6,760 bases of DNA, from assembly GCA_030609975.1 (NCBI GenBank), contig JAUWSR010000215.1, forward strand, positions 1-6,760, read 5' to 3'. The translations under genes and the position numbers were made by a program. Shown in pieces: positions 1 through 6,646 of the stretch. Each line of letters begins with the position of its first letter. The first letter of the stretch is position 1. Origin of the DNA: Acidobacteriota bacterium (GTDB lineage Bacteria > Acidobacteriota > Aminicenantia > Aminicenantales > Aminicenantaceae). The notes beneath the pieces were generated by a model. The model made no database searches and was not told the DNA's origin. It worked only from the letters and a program-made list of their open reading frames with translations.

Positions 1-1248
1 GCCCTGGCGCCCTTCTCCAATCCCATCATCTTCCTTTTCCTGGGCAGCTTCGTGCTGGCGCGCGCCATGTGCGTGCACGGCCTGGACCAGAAGCTGGCCT
101 ATGCCGTGCTCTCAAAAAGATCCATCGCCGGACGGAGAACACGCATCCTGTTCGCCATGGGCCTGATTTCACTTTTTCTGTCGATGTGGCTCAGCAACAC
201 CGCCACCACGGCCATGATGTTCCCCATCGCCTTGGGAGTCCTGGACGCGGTCGAGAAGGGCCGCGCCGGAGGGGGCCGGACTCCGTTCCGCGTGGTCCTG
301 CTCCTGACCCTGGCCTATGCCGCCTCCATCGGAGGGGTGGGGACGCCCATCGGCAGCCCCCCCAACCTCATCGCCATCGGGATGCTCGAGAAGCTGGTGG
401 GATACCACATCAATTTCTTCCAGTGGATGCTGGTCGGCTCGCTGGTGCTCATCCCCATGTATGCGGCCCTTTTTATCCTGATGAGGTCACACATCCGGCA
501 GAAAAAACCGCTCGTAGACTCAGAAAGCCCCCTCACAATGGAGCCGCCGCTGCCCAAGGGCCTGACACGGGCCCAGAAAAACGTTCTGCTGGCGTTTTCC
601 GTGACCGTATCCCTGTGGGTCCTACCTGGAGTGGTGTCCCTCATCTGGGGGCGGGGATCCGGTCTCTATCTCTGGCTGCACGACCGTTTCCCGGAAGCCG
701 GGGCCGCCATCATCGGGGCACTCCTGCTTTTCGCCCTGCCTGTGGACCCCAGGAAGGGGATCTTCACTCTGAGCCTCAAGGACGCCATGAGGATAGACTG
801 GGGCACCCTGCTCCTCTTCGGCGGCGGCCTGTCCCTGGGATTTCAGATGTTCGAAACAGGTCTGGCGGATGCCATCGGCCGGGCCTTCATCTCCCTGGGC
901 GGAAGCTCGGCCGGGCCGGCCCTGATCATCTTCCTGGCGGTTTCGCTGAGCGTATTCCTCACCGAACTCACTTCCAACACGGCCTCGGCCAACATGATCA
1001 TCCCCATCATCATCGCCATCTCCCAGGCCGCCGGCATCAACCCCCTGCCCCCTGTCATGGGCTCTGCCATCGGGTGCAGCTTCGCCTTCATGCTGCCCGT
1101 GGCCACCCCACCCAATGCCATCATCTACGGTTCGGGCATGATCCCGCTCCCCCAGATGATGCGCTTCGGCTTCCGGCTGAACCTCGCCGGGATCCTGATC
1201 ATCTGGCTTGCGATCGCGGTTTTGGCTCCCGCCCTCGGGCTTTTTTAG
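1..1248 (+). CDS. DASS/SLC13-family anion:Na+ symporter, 5' end missing
   Basis: An inner-membrane transporter of the divalent anion:sodium symporter family, which imports di- or tricarboxylates or sulfate with Na+. The reading frame is open to base 1, giving 415 visible residues; family members usually have about 470-520, so the N-terminal helices are missing. The GTG at 52 is internal rather than a start. Family hallmarks appear twice, as expected for the inverted-repeat fold: SNTATTAMMFP (SNT at 193-201) with GSPPN near 352, and SNTASANMIIP (SNT at 973-981) with VATPPNAIIYGSG near 1097-1135. In DASS structures the two SNT motifs form the Na+ and carboxylate sites. Several hydrophobic segments are visible, and the last one runs almost to the TAG stop. 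The substrate cannot be assigned. The gene is convergent with the rest of the window and richer in GC, so it is probably not part of the two-component unit. Confidence 0.92.
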   Translation, partial: ALAPFSNPIIFLFLGSFVLARAMCVHGLDQKLAYAVLSKRSIAGRRTRILFAMGLISLFLSMWLSNTATTAMMFPIALGVLDAVEKGRAGGGRTPFRVVLLLTLAYAASIGGVGTPIGSPPNLIAIGMLEKLVGYHINFFQWMLVGSLVLIPMYAALFILMRSHIRQKKPLVDSESPLTMEPPLPKGLTRAQKNVLLAFSVTVSLWVLPGVVSLIWGRGSGLYLWLHDRFPEAGAAIIGALLLFALPVDPRKGIFTLSLKDAMRIDWGTLLLFGGGLSLGFQMFETGLADAIGRAFISLGGSSAGPALIIFLAVSLSVFLTELTSNTASANMIIPIIIAISQAAGINPLPPVMGSAIGCSFAFMLPVATPPNAIIYGSGMIPLPQMMRFGFRLNLAGILIIWLAIAVLAPALGLF

Positions 1249-1424
1249 ATGGTCACCCCCTGACACCCCGCAATAGGCGTATAAAAAGAAAAACAGCCGG
1301 ATCAAAGATCACAAAAACCTTTCAGCCCAGACGCATGAGGTTACATACTCGTTTTCCTCAATGAAGAGAAGCAAGCTTGAGGAGTAAACCCGGGAGGAAT
1401 CGAAAATTCTTATGATGACTTCGC
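1249..1424. other. Convergent intergenic gap without a clear terminator
   Basis: This gap separates the stop of the transporter from the stop of the propeller gene on the opposite strand. The best hairpin is weak: CCTCAA at 1356-1361 pairs with TTGAGG at 1377-1382 (plus one outer T-A pair) across a 15-base loop, and no T-run follows on either strand. T-tracts on the minus strand (complement of about 1282-1296) are not preceded by a convincing stem. I see no small gene here. Confidence 0.5.
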
Positions 1425-3596
1425 TTACTTCTTGTCCTCTGGAATGACATTCCGCAGGAGATAGGTGTCGAATTTGGTGTAAGTGCTGGCGAAAGCAATT
1501 TGAGTGCCGTCCGGTGACCAATCCAGAACAGCGATACCGCTGTTGGGGAAAAACTCCATATCCACATCGTATGATTTCTTGGAGCCGTCGGCAATCGAGA
1601 GCACATGCAGCTGGATATTCTGTTGAAACATAGGAATCATGAGATGTTTTCCATCCGGAGACCAGGACGGGGGAGATGGGAACATGGGGCCTTTGAACTC
1701 GCTCAAAATTTCCCCGGATTGGATATCCAGAACAAAGATTTTTCTTCCGGTAAATTGACAAAAGGCCAGCTTGGAAAAGTCGCGCGAGCACCGTATGCTG
1801 GGGTAGAAGACCTTCGTGAAGTCTTCTGGGCGGTGGATATACCGCTCTTTACCCGTGCTTAAATCCCTTTCCACAATACCGGGCGCCAATGGGTCCGTTT
1901 TTTCCCCGCTGCGCGTAAAATAGAATCCCTGCCCGTCTTTCCTCCAATCGGTATGGCTGGATTTGTGTTTCAAATCAATATTCCAAGTCTGCCACTTTTC
2001 TGAGTCCAGGTCGAGTGCAAACAAAGTCCGAGTTTCTTCGTCCATTGAGGCAGCTGGTTCCTTCCCGTTCAGCGCAGATAGGCTGACTCCACTTCCGTCG
2101 GGCAGCCAGCGCAGGTCCAGCATCGAGGAGGGCATTGGACCGCCAATACGCGAACTGGGAACCAGGAATGTCCGGGCTTCTCCTCCAGATGTGGGATAGA
2201 TAACGACATGAAGCTCATTGGGGATGCCGTGCAGATTTGAGACAAACGCCAGGTGTTTGCCATCCGGCGCCCAGATGGGAAAGCTGTTCCTTCCGGTCGG
2301 TCGAAAATTGATCTGTTTGGCTTTGCCTGCTGGAGCCCCAGTGTGTGGATCGACCGGCATAGTGAAAACATCCACCATCTGGATCCATTCCGTGTAGCAG
2401 AGACCCTGGGCTGTCCAATTCACCAGGTTGGTATGTTGTCCGGGCCTGACCACAAAGGGCTGGCCTTTGGCACTCCCGTCCGGATTCATGGATATTGCCC
2501 AGATGGCGTCGGTCCCTCCCCGATCGCTCATAAAAGCGATGTGTTTGCCGTCTGGAGACCAATTTGGCTGCATGTTATTGGCCGGAGAATCCATCAGGGC
2601 CTTTACGGCATTTTCTGCGACATCCAGGACATAGATATCACGAATCCCTTCCTTGAGTTCGTGAAACACGACGTATTTCCCATTGGGAGAGAGGTCGGCT
2701 TTGATGACACTATTGGCATTGGCATTGAAGTTGGCGCGTTTCTGAGGTTCGGTCTCATAGAGCGAGCTAAAAACTCCTCCTTGAACAGAAAGGGTTCCGA
2801 GTCGGACGGTCTTCTCCTTTGTTATGTGAATAGCCAGGATGGTGCGGCCTCCAGGAAACCATTCGATAGGATAGATGCTTTCGGCTTTGATTTCACAGCG
2901 ATGTATGGTCCGCGATTCCCCCTTGAGATCAGAAATCTGGAGTTCTTCTGCAGGATCCTTCCAAACGCCGAAATTGAAGGCTACCTGTTTGCCATCCGGT
3001 GACCACACAGGGTTATAGGTCCATCCGTGTCCCTCACTTTCCCAGTCGAAGTTGGTGATGAATTCGAACTTTCCAGTGGTGAGATCTTTGAATACAACAT
3101 TTTGTCCTGTAGGCATGGAAATGTGGATTCCCAAGAGCTTGGTGCCGTCAGGGGATAAAGACATGGACTCCAGCAAAAAATCATCATCGGCCCACGAATA
3201 GAGATGATTCTGGAATGTGGGCTTGACCTTACGAGCCTCGAGCGCTGCCAGCCGGGCCCGTGCGATAGACACGGCCTCTGCCTGATCCCCATAGTTTTTG
3301 AGAACCAACTTATACGCCTTCAACGCCTCTTCGAAGCCGAGCTTTTCATGGCACATCCCGATCTGAAGCTGGGCTTTGGCGGCGATGCCCCGGTTGTCGG
3401 GGAATGAGGCCAATATCTCTCGGAAAAGCTTAACCGCCCCCTCCAGATCTCCATCGGCCTCCTTCTTGAGGATCGCAGCCTCATAGAGCTCCTCGGCCGA
3501 CTGCTGTGCCCAAGTCTCCTGTACCACAACGAATCCCAACAACAGCAGCGCCATAAATGCGAATGATACGTTCCTTACATGGTTTGAATGTCTCAT
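1425..3596 (-). CDS. Secreted TPR plus double PD40/TolB-type beta-propeller protein
   Basis: A predicted exported protein of 723 residues. The N-terminus is a signal peptide (basic start, hydrophobic core at about residues 11-25, likely cleavage after TWA at residue 30); there is no lipobox cysteine. Residues 33-122 form TPR-like helices with GMCHEKLG at 80-87. From residue 145 onward there are twelve blade motifs of the W-SPDG-K--AF type, near 147, 198, 246, 302, 346, 393, 442, 497, 551, 604, 645 and 693, the clearest being WSPDGKHIAF at 346. Twelve motifs about 50 residues apart fit two six-bladed TolB-like propellers. No C-terminal alpha/beta-hydrolase domain follows, so it is not an S9 prolyl oligopeptidase. 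Such proteins usually bind proteins or ligands in the periplasm; the partner is unknown. The start is supported by GGGAGG at 3602-3607, five bases before the ATG. The gene follows the response regulator after 102 bases and has its own promoter-like region. Confidence 0.9.
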   Translation of the reverse strand: MRHSNHVRNVSFAFMALLLLGFVVVQETWAQQSAEELYEAAILKKEADGDLEGAVKLFREILASFPDNRGIAAKAQLQIGMCHEKLGFEEALKAYKLVLKNYGDQAEAVSIARARLAALEARKVKPTFQNHLYSWADDDFLLESMSLSPDGTKLLGIHISMPTGQNVVFKDLTTGKFEFITNFDWESEGHGWTYNPVWSPDGKQVAFNFGVWKDPAEELQISDLKGESRTIHRCEIKAESIYPIEWFPGGRTILAIHITKEKTVRLGTLSVQGGVFSSLYETEPQKRANFNANANSVIKADLSPNGKYVVFHELKEGIRDIYVLDVAENAVKALMDSPANNMQPNWSPDGKHIAFMSDRGGTDAIWAISMNPDGSAKGQPFVVRPGQHTNLVNWTAQGLCYTEWIQMVDVFTMPVDPHTGAPAGKAKQINFRPTGRNSFPIWAPDGKHLAFVSNLHGIPNELHVVIYPTSGGEARTFLVPSSRIGGPMPSSMLDLRWLPDGSGVSLSALNGKEPAASMDEETRTLFALDLDSEKWQTWNIDLKHKSSHTDWRKDGQGFYFTRSGEKTDPLAPGIVERDLSTGKERYIHRPEDFTKVFYPSIRCSRDFSKLAFCQFTGRKIFVLDIQSGEILSEFKGPMFPSPPSWSPDGKHLMIPMFQQNIQLHVLSIADGSKKSYDVDMEFFPNSGIAVLDWSPDGTQIAFASTYTKFDTYLLRNVIPEDKK

Positions 3597-3609
3597 TTTA
3601 GCCTCCCTT

Positions 3610-3620
3610 TGACAGTGTCA
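3610..3620. promoter_or_regulatory. Perfect 11-base palindrome in the propeller gene leader
   Basis: TGACAGTGTCA is a perfect inverted repeat (five bases, one central base, five bases). It lies between the -10-like TATATT and the ribosome binding site of the propeller gene, so it would sit at about the transcription start. It could be an operator for a dimeric repressor or a small leader hairpin. A short palindrome like this can also occur by chance. Confidence 0.35.
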
Positions 3621-3627
3621 TAGGAGG

Positions 3628-3633
3628 AATATA
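3628..3633 (-). promoter_or_regulatory. Candidate -10 element of the propeller gene
   Basis: On the minus strand the hexamer reads TATATT, five of six matches to the sigma-70 TATAAT. It lies within an AT-rich stretch and predicts a transcript start near 3621, about 25 bases before the ATG. No good -35 hexamer is found at the usual distance. The repeat units at 3655-3687 occupy that upstream region instead, as expected for a promoter that depends on an activator. Confidence 0.5.
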
Positions 3634-3654
3634 AAACAAATTTTCCCAGCCGTG

Positions 3655-3687
3655 GTTGAGTTTAAGTTGCGTTTCCAATGCTTTTGA
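3655..3687 (-). promoter_or_regulatory. Candidate response-regulator operator: 11-base direct repeats
   Basis: Reading the minus strand, the units are TCAAAAGCATT (3687-3677, degenerate), GGAAACGCAAC (3676-3666) and TTAAACTCAAC (3665-3655). The last two fit NNAANNKCAAC, the pattern shared with the four-unit array upstream of the histidine kinase. The last unit ends exactly 21 bases before TATATT, the same distance as in the other array. PhoB/OmpR-family regulators bind head-to-tail on direct repeats of about 11 bases, and such a regulator is encoded directly upstream. Binding by that regulator is inferred. Confidence 0.6.
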
Positions 3688-3698
3688 ATTAATGAGTA

Positions 3699-4379
3699 TC
3701 ACCCGTCGAACCGATAGCCTATCCCTCGGATACTGCTGAAAAAACGGGGAGCGGAAGGATCCTTTTCCCGTTTCCGCCTCAGGTGCACGATATGCGGATC
3801 GATGGTCCGCGGAGACACGATGGCGTCTCCCCAGGCTTCATCCAAAAGATCGTCCCGGGTGACAACATCTCCCCTGTGCTGGATGAAGTAGCTGAGGAGT
3901 TTGAACTCCAGCGCGGTCAAATGGATCTCACTGCCGGATTTGACTACCTTGTGGCTTTTAAAATCGACCAGGATGTCACCGAAGCGGTAGGTGTCGGAAA
4001 ACTCGCGGTTGCCCTTTGATCTTCTGAGAATGGCCTTGACCCGGGCTGCCAACTCCCGCGTCCCCACCGGCTTGGTCAAATAATCATCAGCTCCCATTTC
4101 CAGGCCCCGGACCTTGTCCATTTCTTCGGTCCGGGCTGCGGTGAGCATGAGGATCGGAACGGACCTTCCCGCTTCTCTGATTTTGCGACAGACTTCGAAA
4201 CCGTTCAGTTCCGGGAGCAGGATGTCGAGGATGATGAGGTCAAAGTTTTTATCCAATGCCTGATTGAGTCCATCCTTGCCATTTTCAGCGCAGGAAACTG
4301 CGAAACCCTCGAACTCCAGATCGTCCTTGAAGCCCAAAAGTATGGCCTCATCGTCTTCAATGATCAATATCCTATCCAT
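3699..4379 (-). CDS. OmpR/PhoB-family response regulator
   Basis: A 226-residue DNA-binding response regulator, a typical length for the family. The receiver domain spans about residues 1-118 and keeps every catalytic position: acidic pocket D9 and D10, phosphoacceptor D52 in LDILLPELNG, switch T80 in LMLTAAR, Y100, and K103 in LTKP. A short linker leads to a winged-helix domain at about 130-224. This includes the LTALEFKLL segment, the recognition-helix region at about 188-202 (VSPRTIDPHIVHLRR) and the wing ending RGIGYRF. The ATG is supported by AAGGGAG at 4386-4392, six bases upstream. The gene starts 15 bases after the kinase stop codon, and its ribosome binding site lies just past that stop, so the two are surely co-transcribed. 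The kinase is its expected phosphodonor. Likely targets are the 11-base repeats upstream of the operon and of the next gene. The specific subfamily (PhoB, RegX3 or other) cannot be assigned. Confidence 0.95.
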   Translation of the reverse strand: MDRILIIEDDEAILLGFKDDLEFEGFAVSCAENGKDGLNQALDKNFDLIILDILLPELNGFEVCRKIREAGRSVPILMLTAARTEEMDKVRGLEMGADDYLTKPVGTRELAARVKAILRRSKGNREFSDTYRFGDILVDFKSHKVVKSGSEIHLTALEFKLLSYFIQHRGDVVTRDDLLDEAWGDAIVSPRTIDPHIVHLRRKREKDPSAPRFFSSIRGIGYRFDG

Positions 4380-4394
4380 GATACACTCCCTTGT

Positions 4395-6521
4395 TCAACC
4401 GGCTCTATCCAGGGGAAATCTGAGGGTGACTGTGGTCCCTTTTCCGGGCTGGCTCTCCAATGTCACCTCACCTCCATGTGCCTGCGCGATGTGCGTCACC
4501 AGGGTCAAACCAATGCCGCTTCCCCGGATGTGGCTTTCCTGATTGTGTTCAGACCTGTAGAATTTTTCAAAGACCTTTTTTTGCTCCTCCGGTGCGATTC
4601 CGATCCCATGGTCCTCCACAGCGATATAGATGAACTTGGGGTCCGCCCATGCGCGTACCTGGATATTACGGCTTTCTCCCGAATATTTAAAGGCATTGTC
4701 CAGCAGATTCAATAAAACCCTGTGCACGGCCTCTTTATCCAAATCAACTTTGGGCAGATCCTTGGCAATTTCGCATCCGACGACGAATTTCTTAGGTGCA
4801 ATCTGATTACGGAATCCCCCTGTCGCTTCTTCCACCAATTCCGCCACGTCTGTCTCGGAAAATTCGTATTTTTTCATGCCTGCTTCGATCTTGGAAAAAT
4901 CCAACGTGTTCTCGATAAGCCGGCTCAGCCTTTCGCTTTCTCGAGTGATGGTTTGATAATACTTCAGTTTCTGAGATTCTTCCTTAACCCGACCACGCTC
5001 GAGCAGTTCAGACAAGTATCGGATAGAAGTCAGGGGCGTTCTGAATTCATGCGATACCGTGGACACAAACTCCGATTTAAGCCTGGCCAGCCTGAGTTCT
5101 TTGGCAGTGCCCCGAATCGCCATGGTCCCACCCCCCACAAGCGCGGCGGTAACGACCAATGCAATGAGGATATAGAGGAGACGCCTTTTCTGAAACGCTC
5201 TTTCAGCCGGATTTGGAGAAGGCATAAAGACACGAATTTCCCAAGCAGGGTAATCGAGGTCAAACACTCGAGAAAAATTGAGTTCAGGAACAGCACCGGG
5301 AGTGGATAAGACTGCGTCACCGGCCAGAACATTTCCTGCGCCGTCTGTGATGCTGACCTCCCAGGGATGGGGAGATGTGTAAGCTGACAGGGCATCGGGA
5401 AGAATGTGTTCGATCAGGTAATCGTTCTTATACATCATACCGAGAAATAATGTGTCGTGGATAGGCGAAAAGGAGATCATAAAACTCCGATTCTCCTCAG
5501 AAAAAGTAAGGCGGGAGAATTCACCCGGTTCCAAGCCTGCATCCCATGATCGTTCAATATTGGGGCGTATATTTCTGACGATACTTTCCAAAAGATTCAT
5601 CCGGGCAAGCCGATCTGTCTCTCCACCTAAGAGGGCTTGCCACTGATCCACAAGATCTGCTCCAGCCGGGTCCGCTGCAACCCTATTTTCCAGAGCATGC
5701 AGCCTATCCTTTGCCTGAATCAGATAAGTCTGAAACCTCTCTCTGGGCATTCGCCAGCGGGATTCAAGGAGATCCCTATAGAGTTTGAGCGACTCCTCCA
5801 TCGCAGGCCCGGGCATGTCGGCACGGGAATACGCAGTGCCGATCTGGTAGAGTGCAAGAAGCCCGACAGGCGTCCCATCTGGAGTGAACTCATCTTCGTA
5901 TGATTTCAGGATTTCTTGATAGAGGGGGACGGCCTCAAGGGGCCGCCCGGATTTCAGATAGCAGCGTCCCATGTTGTGCAAAAGACTCGCCCTGAGGGAT
6001 CGATTCGCAGACTTGTTGAATAGTTCCCGGTAAAATCTCCGTGCCGATGTGAAGTTCTTCTGCTGGAACTCTGCTTCCTCTGCGGCCGAAAGGAGCGGAT
6101 CACGTAGGTCAGGGAAAGTTGAGATTCTTGAATCCCGCGCCGCCGCATCAATCGCATAAAGGGGCTTTTCCAGCAGAAAATCGATCTCTCCAGACCTTTT
6201 TATTAAGAGGACGGTATCGACCCAGCCGGTCGCTGTTTGGATTGCGGAAGCGGCGTCTTTGAGGATCTGGGCATCCGGGTCCTCGTTCAGCCTATCAAAA
6301 TGGCTGAAGGTCCTGAGCTCTGCTTCGGAAAGCAAAAGTTTGAATCGGTCATGAATCTGCTCAGCGATCCGGGGCAGCTCTGTTTCGAGTTCCGCCTGCT
6401 CGATAAGCCTCTCCCTTTCGGCTTCCCGGATCGCAAAGGCAGCGAGAAAAAAACTGAGGATGACCACAGCCACAGCAAATAGGGCGACCGCTCTTTTTTG
6501 CCAGTCATATGATCTCCTCAT
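4395..6521 (-). CDS. Membrane sensor histidine kinase with extracytoplasmic TPR domain
   Basis: A 708-residue sensor kinase. A basic N-terminus precedes TM1 (about 11-31), followed by a long extracytoplasmic region (32-446), TM2 (about 447-469) and the kinase core. The outer region has a helical stretch, then TPR-like repeats at about 145-252 (for example LLHNMGRCYLKSGRPLEA at 180-197). A mixed alpha/beta part at about 340-435 (WEVSITDGAGNVLAGD) may be Cache-like, though this is not certain. The H-box is STVSHEFRTPLTSIRYL with phosphoacceptor H491. The ATPase has N605 and N609 (N-box), DHGIGI at 637-642 (G1), FEKFYR at 651-656 (F-box) and GSGIGL at 667-672 (G2). All catalytic residues are present. 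TM2 runs almost directly into the H-box helix, and no HAMP or cytoplasmic PAS domain is visible. The ATG at 6521 is the only in-frame start before an upstream stop, but it lacks a good ribosome binding site. It forms an operon with the response regulator. Confidence 0.94.
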   Translation of the reverse strand: MRRSYDWQKRAVALFAVAVVILSFFLAAFAIREAERERLIEQAELETELPRIAEQIHDRFKLLLSEAELRTFSHFDRLNEDPDAQILKDAASAIQTATGWVDTVLLIKRSGEIDFLLEKPLYAIDAAARDSRISTFPDLRDPLLSAAEEAEFQQKNFTSARRFYRELFNKSANRSLRASLLHNMGRCYLKSGRPLEAVPLYQEILKSYEDEFTPDGTPVGLLALYQIGTAYSRADMPGPAMEESLKLYRDLLESRWRMPRERFQTYLIQAKDRLHALENRVAADPAGADLVDQWQALLGGETDRLARMNLLESIVRNIRPNIERSWDAGLEPGEFSRLTFSEENRSFMISFSPIHDTLFLGMMYKNDYLIEHILPDALSAYTSPHPWEVSITDGAGNVLAGDAVLSTPGAVPELNFSRVFDLDYPAWEIRVFMPSPNPAERAFQKRRLLYILIALVVTAALVGGGTMAIRGTAKELRLARLKSEFVSTVSHEFRTPLTSIRYLSELLERGRVKEESQKLKYYQTITRESERLSRLIENTLDFSKIEAGMKKYEFSETDVAELVEEATGGFRNQIAPKKFVVGCEIAKDLPKVDLDKEAVHRVLLNLLDNAFKYSGESRNIQVRAWADPKFIYIAVEDHGIGIAPEEQKKVFEKFYRSEHNQESHIRGSGIGLTLVTHIAQAHGGEVTLESQPGKGTTVTLRFPLDRAG

Positions 6522-6562
6522 CCGTGTTTTTCGCGATCTGGTGGGATCCGTTTTCCCCCGAT

Positions 6563-6585
6563 AGCTAACAGCTTATCTCAGCTTA
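6563..6585 (-). repeat. TAAGCTG direct repeat at 10-base spacing upstream of the kinase
   Basis: On the minus strand TAAGCTG occurs at 6585-6579 and again at 6575-6569, separated by AGA. A third AGCT core lies at 6566-6563. One helical turn between direct copies is compatible with a regulator binding one face of the DNA. It differs in sequence from the KCAAC units, so it is a separate element. It may have arisen by chance in this short leader. Confidence 0.35.
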
Positions 6586-6598
6586 CCAGGCAAGTCAA
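6570..6598 (-). promoter_or_regulatory. Alternative sigma-70-like promoter of the kinase operon
   Basis: On the minus strand TTGACT (6598-6593) is followed after exactly 17 bases by TAAGCT (6575-6570). The -35 is good (five of six), while the -10 keeps only the first, second and last consensus bases. A transcript would start about 42 bases before the kinase ATG. The -10 overlaps one TAAGCTG repeat copy, which would let a bound protein block it. This competes with the more distal promoter tied to the 11-base array. Confidence 0.35.
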
Positions 6599-6602
6599 AA
6601 GC

Positions 6603-6629
6603 AGTGGACCTGAGGGAAGAGCCACTCAG
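6603..6629 (-). terminator. Weak hairpin, possible terminator of an upstream minus-strand gene
   Basis: AGTGG at 6603-6607 can pair with CCACT at 6622-6626. On the minus strand the stem is followed by GCTTTTG, a run of only four T. An alternative five-base stem, CTGAG 6610-6614 with CTCAG 6625-6629, shares bases and excludes the first. Both are short. This could end a transcript coming from the right edge, but the evidence is thin. Confidence 0.2.
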
Positions 6630-6640
6630 ACTCTCTATCC

Positions 6641-6646
6641 AGATTA
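6641..6646 (-). promoter_or_regulatory. Candidate activator-dependent -10 of the kinase operon
   Basis: On the minus strand the hexamer is TAATCT, matching TATAAT only at the first, second and last positions. It is called mainly because it lies exactly 21 bases after the final KCAAC unit, the same distance that separates the propeller-gene units from TATATT. Its use would give a leader of about 110 bases. It also contains the TAA stop of the possible gene tail at the right edge. Confidence 0.35.

Noticed and set aside
69..1364. 431-codon plus-strand frame overlapping the transporter in a different phase.
   Set aside because: Rich in Pro, Arg, His and Gly, as expected for a shadow frame of a GC-rich gene. 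The transporter frame carries all the family motifs.
1355..1383. Inverted repeat TCCTCAA/TTGAGGA in the convergent gap, considered as a bidirectional terminator.
   Set aside because: Stem of about seven pairs with a 15-base loop and no T-run on either side; too weak to call.
2253..3002. 249-codon plus-strand frame opposite the propeller gene.
   Set aside because: It is an antisense shadow: the minus-strand frame contains the signal peptide, TPR and blade motifs and has a good ribosome binding site.
1425..3596. Propeller protein as an S9 prolyl oligopeptidase or as TolB itself.
   Set aside because: There is no C-terminal hydrolase domain with a GxSxGG nucleophile motif, and the TPR plus twelve blades differ from TolB's small N-terminal domain and single six-bladed propeller.
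3598..3621. Seven-codon leader frame (MTLSKGG) on the minus strand, starting at the predicted transcript start and ending at a TAA just before the propeller ATG.
   Set aside because: It has no upstream ribosome binding site and no attenuator-like codon run, and a frame this short arises easily by chance. Its purine-rich codons are simply the propeller gene's ribosome binding site.
4722..5309. 195-codon plus-strand frame opposite the histidine kinase.
   Set aside because: It is antisense to the conserved H-box and ATPase region, with no recognisable domain and no ribosome binding site worth noting.
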